A stretch of DNA of 64,000 nt from SIG78 sp045635745. Lineage in GTDB: Bacteria > Verrucomicrobiota > Lentisphaeria > Victivallales > Victivallaceae. The notes under the pieces are model-generated. The model was not told the DNA's origin. It did not search any database and saw only the letters and a program-made list of their open reading frames with translations. Location of the stretch: NCBI GenBank assembly GCA_045635745.1, contig JAZTWG010000002.1:1-64000 (forward strand). The letters run 5' to 3'. Position numbers and translations under genes: made by a program. The stretch's first letter is position 1. Each line of letters starts with the position of its first letter. This document shows, piece after piece, positions 36,980 through 45,310 of the stretch.

Positions 36980-37851
36980 TTTTTCAGCTCCGCAGGTTGT
37001 TCAATAGTGTAAAACTTGTTCAATAATTCCAGCGCAAACTCTTTGTTCCGGGCGGCGATCACCGGATTTTTGACTTTCCAGAGCGTTTGCGGATCGTCGA
37101 GTTCAAACATATTATCCTGCAAGTTGCCGGAAAGCGGCGGATTATTTTCAGCAAGACTCAAAATCGGATATTTTGCCCGTTCAAGTATGGGCAGCATACC
37201 GGCTATATCCCAGAGTTTGAAGTCGCCGCAATAAGCGGTTACTTTACCAGTAAGCAGCAAAAAAAGCGAACCTACGCAGCTGCAGATGGAAAAGAGTGCG
37301 TTTTTGCCGGCAAAACCCCATTTGCGCGCAGGCATCTGCCCCAGCGAAATATGTCCGGCCGGGCCGAGCGGGGATGCTTGCGGATCAAAAATCTGCCACG
37401 ATGAAGCTTCTTTCAAATTCCTCCAGAGCAATTTATCATTGCATGTGGCGATCAGCCGGTCAAACCGGGGGAGGTATACAGCGCCTTCCACCAACACACC
37501 GCAACTCATCAAACCCAGCGAAATACCCCAGAAATCCATATGCGAAGAATACGGCGCCGTACCGTCGATCGGGTCAAGCACCCAGCAGCAGGGGCTCTGC
37601 AGCGCCTTTTTTACGTATTCAGCAGGGTATTTGCCGATGGTTTCTTCGCCGATCATGTAGCTGTTGCGTGCCGGTGCCACACAGTAACCGGCAAAGAGTT
37701 CTTCGATCTCTTTATCGGCCGCGGTAACGACCGATGCATCGCTTTTGAGTTCAGTCGGCGGGGAGTCAAAATACTTTAGGGCAATAGTTCCGGCCTGTGC
37801 GAACAACTGTGAGAGCGTTTCCAGATCCCATTGCGGATATGAAGATTGCAT
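36976..37851 (-). CDS. Inositol monophosphatase-family phosphatase
   Basis: Mg-dependent phosphatase of 291 residues. Metal-site motifs are GEETIG, LDPIDGTAPY and LWDIAGMLP, in the family order. The N-terminal SVVTAADKEIEE helix is also typical. Substrates in the family include inositol phosphate, histidinol phosphate and 3'-phosphoadenosine 5'-phosphate; none can be chosen here. ATG 37851 follows GGAAAG. It is separated from the upstream small basic protein gene by a terminator. I see no clear promoter of its own. Confidence 0.88.
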   Translation of the reverse strand: MQSSYPQWDLETLSQLFAQAGTIALKYFDSPPTELKSDASVVTAADKEIEELFAGYCVAPARNSYMIGEETIGKYPAEYVKKALQSPCCWVLDPIDGTAPYSSHMDFWGISLGLMSCGVLVEGAVYLPRFDRLIATCNDKLLWRNLKEASSWQIFDPQASPLGPAGHISLGQMPARKWGFAGKNALFSICSCVGSLFLLLTGKVTAYCGDFKLWDIAGMLPILERAKYPILSLAENNPPLSGNLQDNMFELDDPQTLWKVKNPVIAARNKEFALELLNKFYTIEQPAELKK

Positions 37852-37870
37852 GATAAAAACACTTTCCGTA

Positions 37871-37914
37871 AAAACAAAAACGGCGAAGTGCGGCAAATAC
37901 CGCGCCTCCGCCGT
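37871..37914 (-). terminator. Terminator of the small basic protein gene
   Basis: On the minus strand an ACGGCGGAG/CTTCGCCGT stem with one mismatch and an inner GCGG/CCGC stem is followed by a T-rich tract (37879 down to 37871). Confidence 0.85.
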
Positions 37915-37935
37915 AATTGTGAAGCTTGCAGCAGA

Positions 37936-38088
37936 TCAGTTGATCGGCTTGGTCTTGGGCAGGCCGTAGACTTTGTCTTCGGCGATCCGGCCTTCGGCAC
38001 GGAGCACGTTCAGCCGTTCGAAACGCTTCATCACATTGCGCTTTTTGCGGATTTTGCCGCCAACGCGGAGACTCGCATGCTGAGACAT
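37936..38088 (-). CDS. Small basic protein of the PVC superphylum (TIGR04137-like)
   Basis: A 50-residue, strongly basic protein: MSQHASLRVGGKIRKKRNVM, then KRFERLNVLRAEGRI and the ending YGLPKTKPIN. The pattern of MSxHxS, a basic block, NVxKRFERxxxL and a GLPKTK-type end matches, from memory, the PVC signature family thought to be ribosome-associated. It is too short for routine gene calling. GAGGTG is placed five bases before the ATG, and a promoter and a strong terminator flank it. This makes it a monocistronic, probably highly expressed gene. It is the best lineage marker in the window. Confidence 0.88.
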   Translation of the reverse strand: MSQHASLRVGGKIRKKRNVMKRFERLNVLRAEGRIAEDKVYGLPKTKPIN

Positions 38089-38155
38089 TGTTGCACCTCA
38101 ATCGTTATATGGTTAAAATTTGAAAAAATCATTTTTACAAGTTGCATGTCTTTAT

Positions 38156-38183
38156 AATATGGCTTATATTTTAAAATATTCAA
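38156..38183 (-). promoter_or_regulatory. Putative promoter of the small basic protein
   Basis: On the minus strand: TTGAAT (38178-38183), 16-bp spacer, CATATT (38156-38161). Confidence 0.45.
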
Positions 38184-38213
38184 GTTTTAAATAAAGTTTT
38201 TTCGGGATTTTTT

Positions 38214-39572
38214 ATGTTTTACCGCACTTTTCGGGCAAAAATCCGGTTTTTACTGTTTTTTACTGCTGTAATGAGTTTGCACCTTCCGGCGGCGGATGAA
38301 ACGGTTTTAACTCTGCTGGCAACATCGGATCTGCATGGCAACATTGCCCAGATTGAACAGGCGGTTGCTCCGGCGGTGGCCGCCGCGCGGAAAAGCGATC
38401 CTGAAGTTATTTATCTTGATGCCGGAGATGTCGCGCAGGGTACGTTCAGTGCGTCGTTGAATCATGGCGGCGGCATATTGCCGAAACTTGCCTCCGCCGG
38501 CTGCGAAATATTTGTTCCCGGCAATCATGAATTGGAATACGGCTTTGAGGAATTCAAAAAACTGGTGCGCTCCTTTCCCAATACTGTTTTGGCAGCCAAT
38601 TTGCATGCGCCCGAATTGAAGGAGGCATACAAGCCGTGGGTGATTCTGGAACGCAAAAATGTGAAGATTGCCTTTATCGGCATGATGCTTAAAGAATTGA
38701 ATAACGCTTTCCCGGTGGAAAAAGAGCGTTTCAATACGCTGCCCTACAATGCTGTATTGCGCCGGGAAGTCAATGCCGTGCGTGCTGCCGGCGCGGAAAT
38801 CATTGTACTTGTGCTGCATGCCGGCAAATACAGCGCCGGAGAAAATCTTTACGAAATTTTGAGTAAATTTCCCGGTATCGATCTGGTTATCGGCTCTCAT
38901 ACCCACCGGGCTGATCCCGGCAGCCGTGTCGGCAATGCATGGTATATCCAGCCGCCGGCGCATGGGAAGAAAATGCTCAAAGCACTTATCCGGTTCGATA
39001 AAAAATTGCGGCGGGTCAACTGTATAGAAAGTTCATTGCTCGATCTGCCGTATTTCCCTGCATTTGAACCGCCGGAAGCATATGAAAAAGTGGACAATAA
39101 GAAACATGATAAACTGGATTTTCCGGCACACATCATCCGCGATCATCTGAAAAGCGACTGGGCGATCTATGCCGTCGGCTCCCGGCGGAAATTAACCGAT
39201 CTGATCAGGAAAAAACAGCCGGATAAACTTGATTACTACAATGTGTTCCCCTATTGCGACCGGATCATTACCGTGCCGGTTTCCGGCGGTGAACTGCAGG
39301 AGATCGTGCGCGAATATCTGAAATTTACGCACAAACGCAAGATGTATCTTGCCGTATCGGGTTTTTCGTTCAGTTCATCCCGCGGTAAACTCCGGCACAT
39401 CAGAGCGCTCGACCGGCAGAAAGTCTGTACTCTGGCAATCAGCACCTATGCTGCCGCCGGAGCGGGCGGTCAGCTGCCGGGTATCCGGCGGATACTTGAA
39501 AACAAAATCGATCGGACCCAGCTGGATAATGCTCCTGAAATCATGCATTTACTGACCGGAAAAAACAAGTGA
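38214..39572 (+). CDS. Exported 5'-nucleotidase/UshA-like metallophosphoesterase
   Basis: A 452-residue protein with a signal peptide ending near HLPAADE. The calcineurin-like domain has ATSDLHGN, LDAGDVAQGT, VPGNHELEYG, VLHAGK and IGSHTHR. A shorter C-terminal domain follows with a 5'-nucleotidase-type substrate region (YNVFPYCDRIITVPVSGGEL). That combination fits the UshA family of periplasmic nucleotide hydrolases. Alone, between divergent and downstream genes; no strong ribosome binding site is seen. Confidence 0.9.
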   Translation: MFYRTFRAKIRFLLFFTAVMSLHLPAADETVLTLLATSDLHGNIAQIEQAVAPAVAAARKSDPEVIYLDAGDVAQGTFSASLNHGGGILPKLASAGCEIFVPGNHELEYGFEEFKKLVRSFPNTVLAANLHAPELKEAYKPWVILERKNVKIAFIGMMLKELNNAFPVEKERFNTLPYNAVLRREVNAVRAAGAEIIVLVLHAGKYSAGENLYEILSKFPGIDLVIGSHTHRADPGSRVGNAWYIQPPAHGKKMLKALIRFDKKLRRVNCIESSLLDLPYFPAFEPPEAYEKVDNKKHDKLDFPAHIIRDHLKSDWAIYAVGSRRKLTDLIRKKQPDKLDYYNVFPYCDRIITVPVSGGELQEIVREYLKFTHKRKMYLAVSGFSFSSSRGKLRHIRALDRQKVCTLAISTYAAAGAGGQLPGIRRILENKIDRTQLDNAPEIMHLLTGKNK

Positions 39573-39695
39573 TCCACTCTGGATATGTGCGCGTTATCCG
39601 CTGGCAGAACGCAGCAAACGCAAATAAAACATGCTTTGTATCAAAATATCGCGGAAAAAGTTTGCCAAATGGTGCAAATTTTTTGCTTTAAGCCC

Positions 39696-39723
39696 TTGAA
39701 AAATATACATTGAGATGTACATT
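39696..39723 (+). promoter_or_regulatory. Putative promoter of the dehydrogenase gene
   Basis: TTGAAA (39696-39701), 16-bp spacer, TACATT (39718-39723). The short palindrome TACAT/ATGTA overlaps the -10. Confidence 0.5.
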
Positions 39724-39771
39724 ATCCTTGCAGGATATTTATTCATGAAATCAATAAAGGAGATTTTTATT

Positions 39772-40887
39772 ATGTCCAGAAATTACAAAATTGCAGTTCT
39801 GCCCGGTGACGGTACCGGTCCCGAGGTTGTGGCAGAGGGTTTGAAAGTCATGCGCGCCGCGGCACAGAAGTTCGGTTTTTCTTTCAGCGAAACCACTTTC
39901 AACTGGGGCGGCGAACACTATCTGGCCACCGGCGAGATTTTGCCGGAAGATGCGGTGGATCAGCTCAAGAAATTCGATGCGGTCTTCCTGGGCGCTATCG
40001 GACACCCCAAAGTCAAACCCGGTATCCTCGAAAAAGGTATCTTGCTCAAGCTGCGTTTTGAACTCGATCAGTACATCAATCTGCGCCCGATCAAACTTTT
40101 CCCGGGCGTGGAAACTCCGCTGGCCAACAAAAAGCCCGAAGATATTGACTATGTGGTAGTGCGTGAAAATACCGGCGGTATCTACACTGGTATCGGCGGC
40201 GTTTCCATGAAAGGCACCAAGCACGAAGTAGCTTGCCAGAGCGAAGTATACAACTATCATCAGGTTGAGCGCTGTGTGCGTTACGCTTTTGAACTTGCCA
40301 GAAAACGCCACAGCAAGGAAAATCCGTGGCGCGGTCTTTCGGCCGAAGATATTGCGGCCGGTAAAACTGCCCAGCTTACTCTCTGCGGTAAATCCAACGT
40401 GCTGACCTATGTCTTTGATTTGTGGGAACGCGTATTTTATCAGGTTGCTGAAGAGTTCCCGGAAGTCAAGACTGCCTACTGCCATGTGGATGCCACCACC
40501 ATGTGGATGGTCAAGAATCCCGAATGGTTCGACGTTATTGTGACCAATAACATCTTTGGTGATATCATTACCGACCTCGGTGCCATGACTCAGGGCGGTA
40601 TGGGTATTGCCGCCGGCGGCAACTTGAATCCCACCGAAGGCGGTGTGAGCATGTTTGAACCCATCGGCGGTTCGGCTCCCAAATATACGGGTATGAACAT
40701 AATCAACCCGCTGGCAGCGGTTTGCGCCGGCGCCATGCTGTTGGATTTCATCGGCGAAAAAGAAGCCGCTGCCGCTATTGAAAAGTCGGTGGCTTATGTT
40801 ACCGGCAATAAACTTGAAAGCATGGCCGCCGGCAAGATGGGTTACAGCACCACCGAAGTCGGTCAGCTGGTTATTGACAATCTTTGA
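39772..40887 (+). CDS. Isopropylmalate/tartrate-type beta-decarboxylating dehydrogenase
   Basis: NAD(P)-dependent oxidative decarboxylase of the isocitrate/isopropylmalate dehydrogenase family, 371 residues. It has the start VLPGDGTGPEVV, the substrate arginines in KLRFELDQYINLRP, VVVRENTGGIYTG, the metal aspartates in VTNNIFGDIITDLG, and GSAPKYTG. DQYINLRPIKLFPGV is closer to tartrate/D-malate dehydrogenases, while ENTGGIYTG recalls LeuB. No leuA, leuC or leuD is adjacent, so the substrate is undecided. AAAGGAG lies nine bases before the ATG; codons further upstream (39715) lie in the promoter. Confidence 0.85.
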   Translation: MSRNYKIAVLPGDGTGPEVVAEGLKVMRAAAQKFGFSFSETTFNWGGEHYLATGEILPEDAVDQLKKFDAVFLGAIGHPKVKPGILEKGILLKLRFELDQYINLRPIKLFPGVETPLANKKPEDIDYVVVRENTGGIYTGIGGVSMKGTKHEVACQSEVYNYHQVERCVRYAFELARKRHSKENPWRGLSAEDIAAGKTAQLTLCGKSNVLTYVFDLWERVFYQVAEEFPEVKTAYCHVDATTMWMVKNPEWFDVIVTNNIFGDIITDLGAMTQGGMGIAAGGNLNPTEGGVSMFEPIGGSAPKYTGMNIINPLAAVCAGAMLLDFIGEKEAAAAIEKSVAYVTGNKLESMAAGKMGYSTTEVGQLVIDNL

Positions 40888-40901
40888 AAGCAGAATAATT
40901 G

Positions 40902-41756
40902 ATGCTTCAGGGCGCAAACTCTTGTGATTTTCAGAAATCTGTGCCGGGAAATCTTTTGTGGAATACCCGGTTCAAGAGTTGCGTCTTTGCTCCCGGACTG
41001 GCGCCGGAGCTTTGTGAAGCTTTCTGCCAGGCGGAAGAGTTGCTGCAGGCAAGCAGTATCGTGAAAAATTCCCGGTCGACTACGGCCGGGATTTTCTCTC
41101 TCAACGGGGTGGAATATTTTATTAAACGCAGCAATGTAAACAGCTTTTTTGAGCGGGTAAAACGCATCGGCAGAATGCCGCGCCCGGAACGCAATAAACT
41201 GGTAAGTGATTTTCTCGCTCAACTGGGTATACGGGTGCCGGAAGTTTTTATGACCATGGCAACTTATCCCGGCAAGCTTCCCGGTGCGGGTTATCTGATT
41301 ACCGAAGCGTTTCCCCACCCCATGACTGTAAGCAACAATATGCCGCGATTGTTGGAGTTTTACGGCAGCAGCGGAAAAGTTATCGAAGTTCTTGCTGCCA
41401 TGGCGCATAAGATCCACGATGCCGGAGTTGAACACGGCGATTTCAAGATGAACAATATATTGTTTGCCGATAATCAGGATGGAAATTTTGAACTGGGGTT
41501 GTTTGATTTCGATGGCACAATACTGCATAACCGGAGTTGTTCGCGCAAAGAACGCTGCCGGGAGTTGGCGCGGATGGCATCGTCATACTTTATCCGCGGC
41601 TGCGAACTCGGATTCTATGCGGAAGCGGATGCCGTAAATAATTTGCGTGAGTGGGCAAAAGCTTACGCCGCGTGCGGTAAGTGGGATTTTATGACCGAAA
41701 AAACATATCTTGCACGTTACAGCAGTTTTCTGGCGGCGAACAGAAGAAAAGGTTGA
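40902..41756 (+). CDS. Small kinase-fold protein, lipopolysaccharide-kinase-like
   Basis: A 284-residue protein-kinase-fold enzyme of the WaaP/InaA/Kdo-kinase kind. The ATP lysine is in VEYFIKRSN, the catalytic loop is HGDFKMNNILF and the metal-binding motif is LFDFDGT in place of DFG. These are intact, so activity is likely. Targets in this group are LPS core sugars or small molecules. It is 14 bases behind the dehydrogenase gene and seven before the lipoate ligase gene. That operon context does not suggest a substrate. Confidence 0.75.
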   Translation: MLQGANSCDFQKSVPGNLLWNTRFKSCVFAPGLAPELCEAFCQAEELLQASSIVKNSRSTTAGIFSLNGVEYFIKRSNVNSFFERVKRIGRMPRPERNKLVSDFLAQLGIRVPEVFMTMATYPGKLPGAGYLITEAFPHPMTVSNNMPRLLEFYGSSGKVIEVLAAMAHKIHDAGVEHGDFKMNNILFADNQDGNFELGLFDFDGTILHNRSCSRKERCRELARMASSYFIRGCELGFYAEADAVNNLREWAKAYAACGKWDFMTEKTYLARYSSFLAANRRKG

Positions 41757-41762
41757 TTTTTT

Positions 41763-42467
41763 ATGAGCAAAGAACAATGGCTTTACTGGGCGGATGGTAC
41801 CCATGACCCATATTTCAATATGGCAATGGATGAAGTGCTGTTGAGCAATTCGGCATTGCAGGGAAACCGCGTGCTGGTCAGAATCTATCGCTGGGATCGG
41901 CCGTCGGTATCATTCGGCAGCGCTCAGATCTGCCCACAGGAGCTGGCAGATAAATACACCCTGGTGCGCCGCCCCACCGGCGGCGGAGTGGTCTATCATG
42001 ATGTGGATCTGACTTATACCGTGGTGGTGCCGCCGGAACACAGGATCATGCAGCTTGACCGTATGGAAAGCTACAAGGTTTTTCACGAAGCATTGCTTCT
42101 GAAAATGACCGAAGATGGCGTGGAAGCTGTTTTGGAAAATGTCGGCAGTGAACATGTGGACCGCGCCACCATGCAATGTTTTGTTTCGCCCAGCCGGTTC
42201 GATCTGGTTGCACCGTCGGGCAGTAAATATGCCGGGGCTGCACAGCGGCGTACCCGCATGGGGATACTGCATCAGGGAAGTATCAAACTCGAAGCGGCGC
42301 AGGGCAGCTGGGAAAAACTGCGCGATGAGCTTTTGGAGTCGCTCAAGCTCAAATTTGATATAGAATTTACGGAATGGGTTCCGGAAAAAAGTGTTACAGA
42401 CGAAGCAGAAAAGCTGGCACGGGAAAAGTATTCCACTGCCGCATGGAACATTGATCACGAATACTGA
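41763..42467 (+). CDS. lplA: Lipoate-protein ligase A family protein
   Basis: Attaches or transfers lipoate or octanoate to acyl-carrier subunits of 2-oxoacid dehydrogenases and GcvH. The 234 residues contain LVRRPTGGGVVYHD and the active-site lysine in GSKYAGAAQRRTRMG. It lacks the C-terminal accessory domain of E. coli LplA, as in LipM/LplJ-type or two-protein ligases, so an octanoyltransferase role is possible. It lies in a long plus-strand run just ahead of rnc. Confidence 0.85.
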   Translation: MSKEQWLYWADGTHDPYFNMAMDEVLLSNSALQGNRVLVRIYRWDRPSVSFGSAQICPQELADKYTLVRRPTGGGVVYHDVDLTYTVVVPPEHRIMQLDRMESYKVFHEALLLKMTEDGVEAVLENVGSEHVDRATMQCFVSPSRFDLVAPSGSKYAGAAQRRTRMGILHQGSIKLEAAQGSWEKLRDELLESLKLKFDIEFTEWVPEKSVTDEAEKLAREKYSTAAWNIDHEY

Positions 42468-42472
42468 TTGTT

Positions 42473-43213
42473 ATGGCTGAAGATATAGAAAAACTCAAGA
42501 AAAAACTGAATTGGAGTTTTCAGAATCCCGCGTTGCTGAAAGAGGCTCTGACCCACCGCTCTTATGCTGTGGAAAACAAGTTGCATTATGACAATCAGCG
42601 GTTGGAGTTTCTGGGCGATGCCGTTCTGGAAATTGTGTTGACCGAATATTTGTACAGCGTCTATCCCGAAGCCAATGAGGGCGTGATGACCAAGATGCGT
42701 TCTGCATTGGCTCAACAGGAAGCGATCGCCAGACTCGCAAGAGTGCTGGATCTGGGCAGATACATGTATATCGGTCGGGGGGAAGCCGCATCCGGAGGAG
42801 CCGAACGCGATTCGACATTGTGCGATCTGTTTGAAGCTGTCTTGGGGGCATGTTATCTGGATGCAGGTATGGATTTTGCCCGGGAGTTTGTTCTGAATCT
42901 GATCAAAAAAGAATTTTCTGCACCGCACCGTCTGCTGGCTGGACTGAATCCCAAAGGCACTTTGCAGGAATACACCCAGCACAAGTTCGGACATGCACCG
43001 GAATACAGTGTTTTGAGCGTGGAAGGTCCGGAGCACAGTCCGCTTTACAATGTAAGTGCCGCCATTGGTGGGAATATCGCACAAGGGCAGGGCGGCTCAC
43101 GGCGTCAGGCCGAGTTTGCTGCTGCCAAATCGTTGCTGGAAAAATTGGCGGAAAGCGATCCGGCGGTACACGATTTCGGCTTTAATGTCGGCAGATACGA
43201 GGGAGAAGATTGA
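42473..43213 (+). CDS. rnc: Ribonuclease III
   Basis: Double-strand-specific RNase for rRNA and mRNA processing. The 246 residues have the signature NQRLEFLGDAVLEIV, the second acidic site DLFEAVLGACYLDAG and a C-terminal double-stranded RNA-binding domain (NPKGTLQEYTQ to AAAKSLLEKL). It starts five bases after lplA and is immediately followed by the Fe-ADH gene. The long leader of pnp in this window is a plausible substrate, by analogy with E. coli. Confidence 0.97.
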   Translation: MAEDIEKLKKKLNWSFQNPALLKEALTHRSYAVENKLHYDNQRLEFLGDAVLEIVLTEYLYSVYPEANEGVMTKMRSALAQQEAIARLARVLDLGRYMYIGRGEAASGGAERDSTLCDLFEAVLGACYLDAGMDFAREFVLNLIKKEFSAPHRLLAGLNPKGTLQEYTQHKFGHAPEYSVLSVEGPEHSPLYNVSAAIGGNIAQGQGGSRRQAEFAAAKSLLEKLAESDPAVHDFGFNVGRYEGED

Positions 43214-44323
43214 ATGTATAAGTTTTCCATACCCGGCAATGTTATTTTTGGTATCGGTGCATTGGATAAACTCGCCGGTTGTGTGCCGCAGAATGCCCGG
43301 ACTCTGATCGTATCCGGCAAAAGTTCTATGGCAAACGGCACCGTGGAGCGGATAAAAAAACTGCTTGCACCGCGTGTGGTGGAAGTCTTTGCCGGGATCG
43401 AACCGGAGCCATCTGTTCAGCAAGTTGATGAAGTGCGTACAGTTTTCCGCAAATTTCAGGCACAGGCCGTGATTGCGGTTGGCGGAGGAAGTGCTCTGGA
43501 TGTGGGCAAAGTAGTGGCAGCCGCCGGGTATTCAGAAGTGCCGACCGCTGAATATTTTTACAACCGTCTGCCGATGCCGGATAAAGGTGTATTCATGGCC
43601 GCATTGCCCACAACTGCCGGTACCGGTGCGGAAGTTACTCCCAATGGGGTCTTTACAGATAAAGAGAGCAATATCAAGCAATCGATCCGGGGCGGCACCA
43701 TATTGCCGGGGCTGGCTCTGGTCGATCCGGCTTTGTGTGTAAGTTGTCCGGCAAATGTAACGGCGGCCAGCGGATTGGATGCGCTTACGCAAGGAATCGA
43801 AAGTTTTATATCCCGCAACGCCAACAATGCTACTGATGCCTGGGCAATGCAAGGCGTAAAATTGATAAATGATGCCATAGAATTTGCAGTTGCCGATGGC
43901 CGTGATCTGGCCGCCCGCAGCGATATGAGCGAAGGCACCATGCTCGGAGCCATGGCTTTTGCAGTAAGCGGTCTGGGGGCGGTGCATGGTTTGGCGCATC
44001 CGGTGGGGGCGGTAACGCATCAGCCGCATGGACTGATCTGCGGCATACTGCTGCCGCAGGTGCTCAAATGGAACTTTCCGGTATGTGCCGAAAAGTTGGA
44101 TGTTCTGGCGAATTTCTGCGGACTCTCCTGCGGTATAGAATTGATCGGCAGAATCGAGTATCTGCTGGAAAAATTCAATATCTGCCGCAAGTTGAGCCAT
44201 TACGGTCTGCAGGAAAACGATTTGGCATGGGTGGTGAAAAATTCCCGCAGCGGCAGTATGCGCGCCAATTGCCGGGATTTTTCGGATGAAGAATTGACGT
44301 CGTTACTTCTGGAAACGCTTTGA
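43214..44323 (+). CDS. Iron-containing alcohol dehydrogenase family protein
   Basis: Group III NAD(P)-dependent dehydrogenase, 369 residues. It has the nucleotide loop AVGGGSALDVGKV, PTTAGTGAEVT, the metal-site region GLDALTQGIESF, and HGLAHPVGAVTHQPHGLI. In the metal site the histidine usual in DALTHAIE is glutamine. Two other histidine clusters remain, so the metal or activity may differ; DALTQ variants are known in this superfamily. The substrate is unknown. The start follows the rnc stop directly. Confidence 0.88.
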   Translation: MYKFSIPGNVIFGIGALDKLAGCVPQNARTLIVSGKSSMANGTVERIKKLLAPRVVEVFAGIEPEPSVQQVDEVRTVFRKFQAQAVIAVGGGSALDVGKVVAAAGYSEVPTAEYFYNRLPMPDKGVFMAALPTTAGTGAEVTPNGVFTDKESNIKQSIRGGTILPGLALVDPALCVSCPANVTAASGLDALTQGIESFISRNANNATDAWAMQGVKLINDAIEFAVADGRDLAARSDMSEGTMLGAMAFAVSGLGAVHGLAHPVGAVTHQPHGLICGILLPQVLKWNFPVCAEKLDVLANFCGLSCGIELIGRIEYLLEKFNICRKLSHYGLQENDLAWVVKNSRSGSMRANCRDFSDEELTSLLLETL

Positions 44324-44337
44324 ATCAGGATAAAATA

Positions 44338-45276
44338 ATGTTTGGAAAAAATAAAATCATGGCGATCGGCGCCAATCCGGCCTGGCAGAAAGTTCTGCAA
44401 TTCGGTCAATTGCGCTGCAATGCGGTCAACCGCGCCGATGCAATGTGGTCATTTGCTTCCGGTAAGGGCATAAATTTTGCCCGGGCCGCGCAGATCTGGG
44501 ATATGGCAACGGTCGATCTGGTGCAGTTTGCCGGCGGCGACAACGGTAAATTGCTGTTGGATGATCTGGCTGATGAAAAACTGACCAGTAAGACTTTTCT
44601 TACCAATATACCCACCCGCTGCTGCACCACGCTTTTGAGCTCTGCCGATGGAACTATGACTGAGTTGATCGAGCCGTCGCAGGCACCGGGCAGGGAAGCG
44701 GAGTGTGAAGCTTTGGAGTTTATCCGTGAAAATATGCCGCTGGTCGATGGCATGGCGCTTTGCGGTCAGCTGCCATCGGGCATGGCGGCTGATTTTTATG
44801 TGCAATGTGTTAAATATGCTGCTGCCAATGAAAAAATGGTGCTGATCGATTCGTGGAAAAATATTGAACCGGTATTGCAAGCCGCCTGTCGTGCAGTGTT
44901 GAAGATCAATGCCGAAGAATTGACCGATCTGACCGGAATCGATGAAGTTGTGCCGGCTATGAAGATGCTTTTTGATAATTATAGTTTGGAATATATAGCC
45001 ATTACCAACGGTGCCAACGGTGCATGGCTGGGAACCCGTTCAGAGTGTTTTCAGTATAGTGTGCCGGCAATCGGGCAAGTTGTGAATCCCGTAGGATCGG
45101 GCGATACGGCATCGGCGGTACTTTTGAGCTGTCTGCTGGCAGGCAAAACACCGGAGCATGCGCTGGCTTATGCCATAGCTGCGGCATCGGCAAACTGTCT
45201 TTCCATGAAGTGCGGCGAGTATGACCGCGCTGTGGCGGTGGAATTGTTTGATAAAATAAAAATAAACAAGATATAA
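44338..45276 (+). CDS. PfkB family sugar kinase (1-phosphofructokinase-like)
   Basis: Ribokinase-fold kinase of 312 residues. The N-terminal NPAWQKVLQF replaces the NPAxD typical of 1-phosphofructokinase/tagatose-6-phosphate kinases. It is followed by FASGKGINFARA, and the C-terminal signature NPVGSGDTASAVLLSCL carries the catalytic aspartate. This places it in the FruK/LacC branch, although the substrate is unproven. ATG 44338 follows AGGA by seven bases; the TTG at 44320 overlaps the preceding gene. Confidence 0.85.
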   Translation: MFGKNKIMAIGANPAWQKVLQFGQLRCNAVNRADAMWSFASGKGINFARAAQIWDMATVDLVQFAGGDNGKLLLDDLADEKLTSKTFLTNIPTRCCTTLLSSADGTMTELIEPSQAPGREAECEALEFIRENMPLVDGMALCGQLPSGMAADFYVQCVKYAAANEKMVLIDSWKNIEPVLQAACRAVLKINAEELTDLTGIDEVVPAMKMLFDNYSLEYIAITNGANGAWLGTRSECFQYSVPAIGQVVNPVGSGDTASAVLLSCLLAGKTPEHALAYAIAAASANCLSMKCGEYDRAVAVELFDKIKINKI

Positions 45277-45310
45277 GTTTACAATCACTTCAACTGAAAG
45301 GATTTGAATT

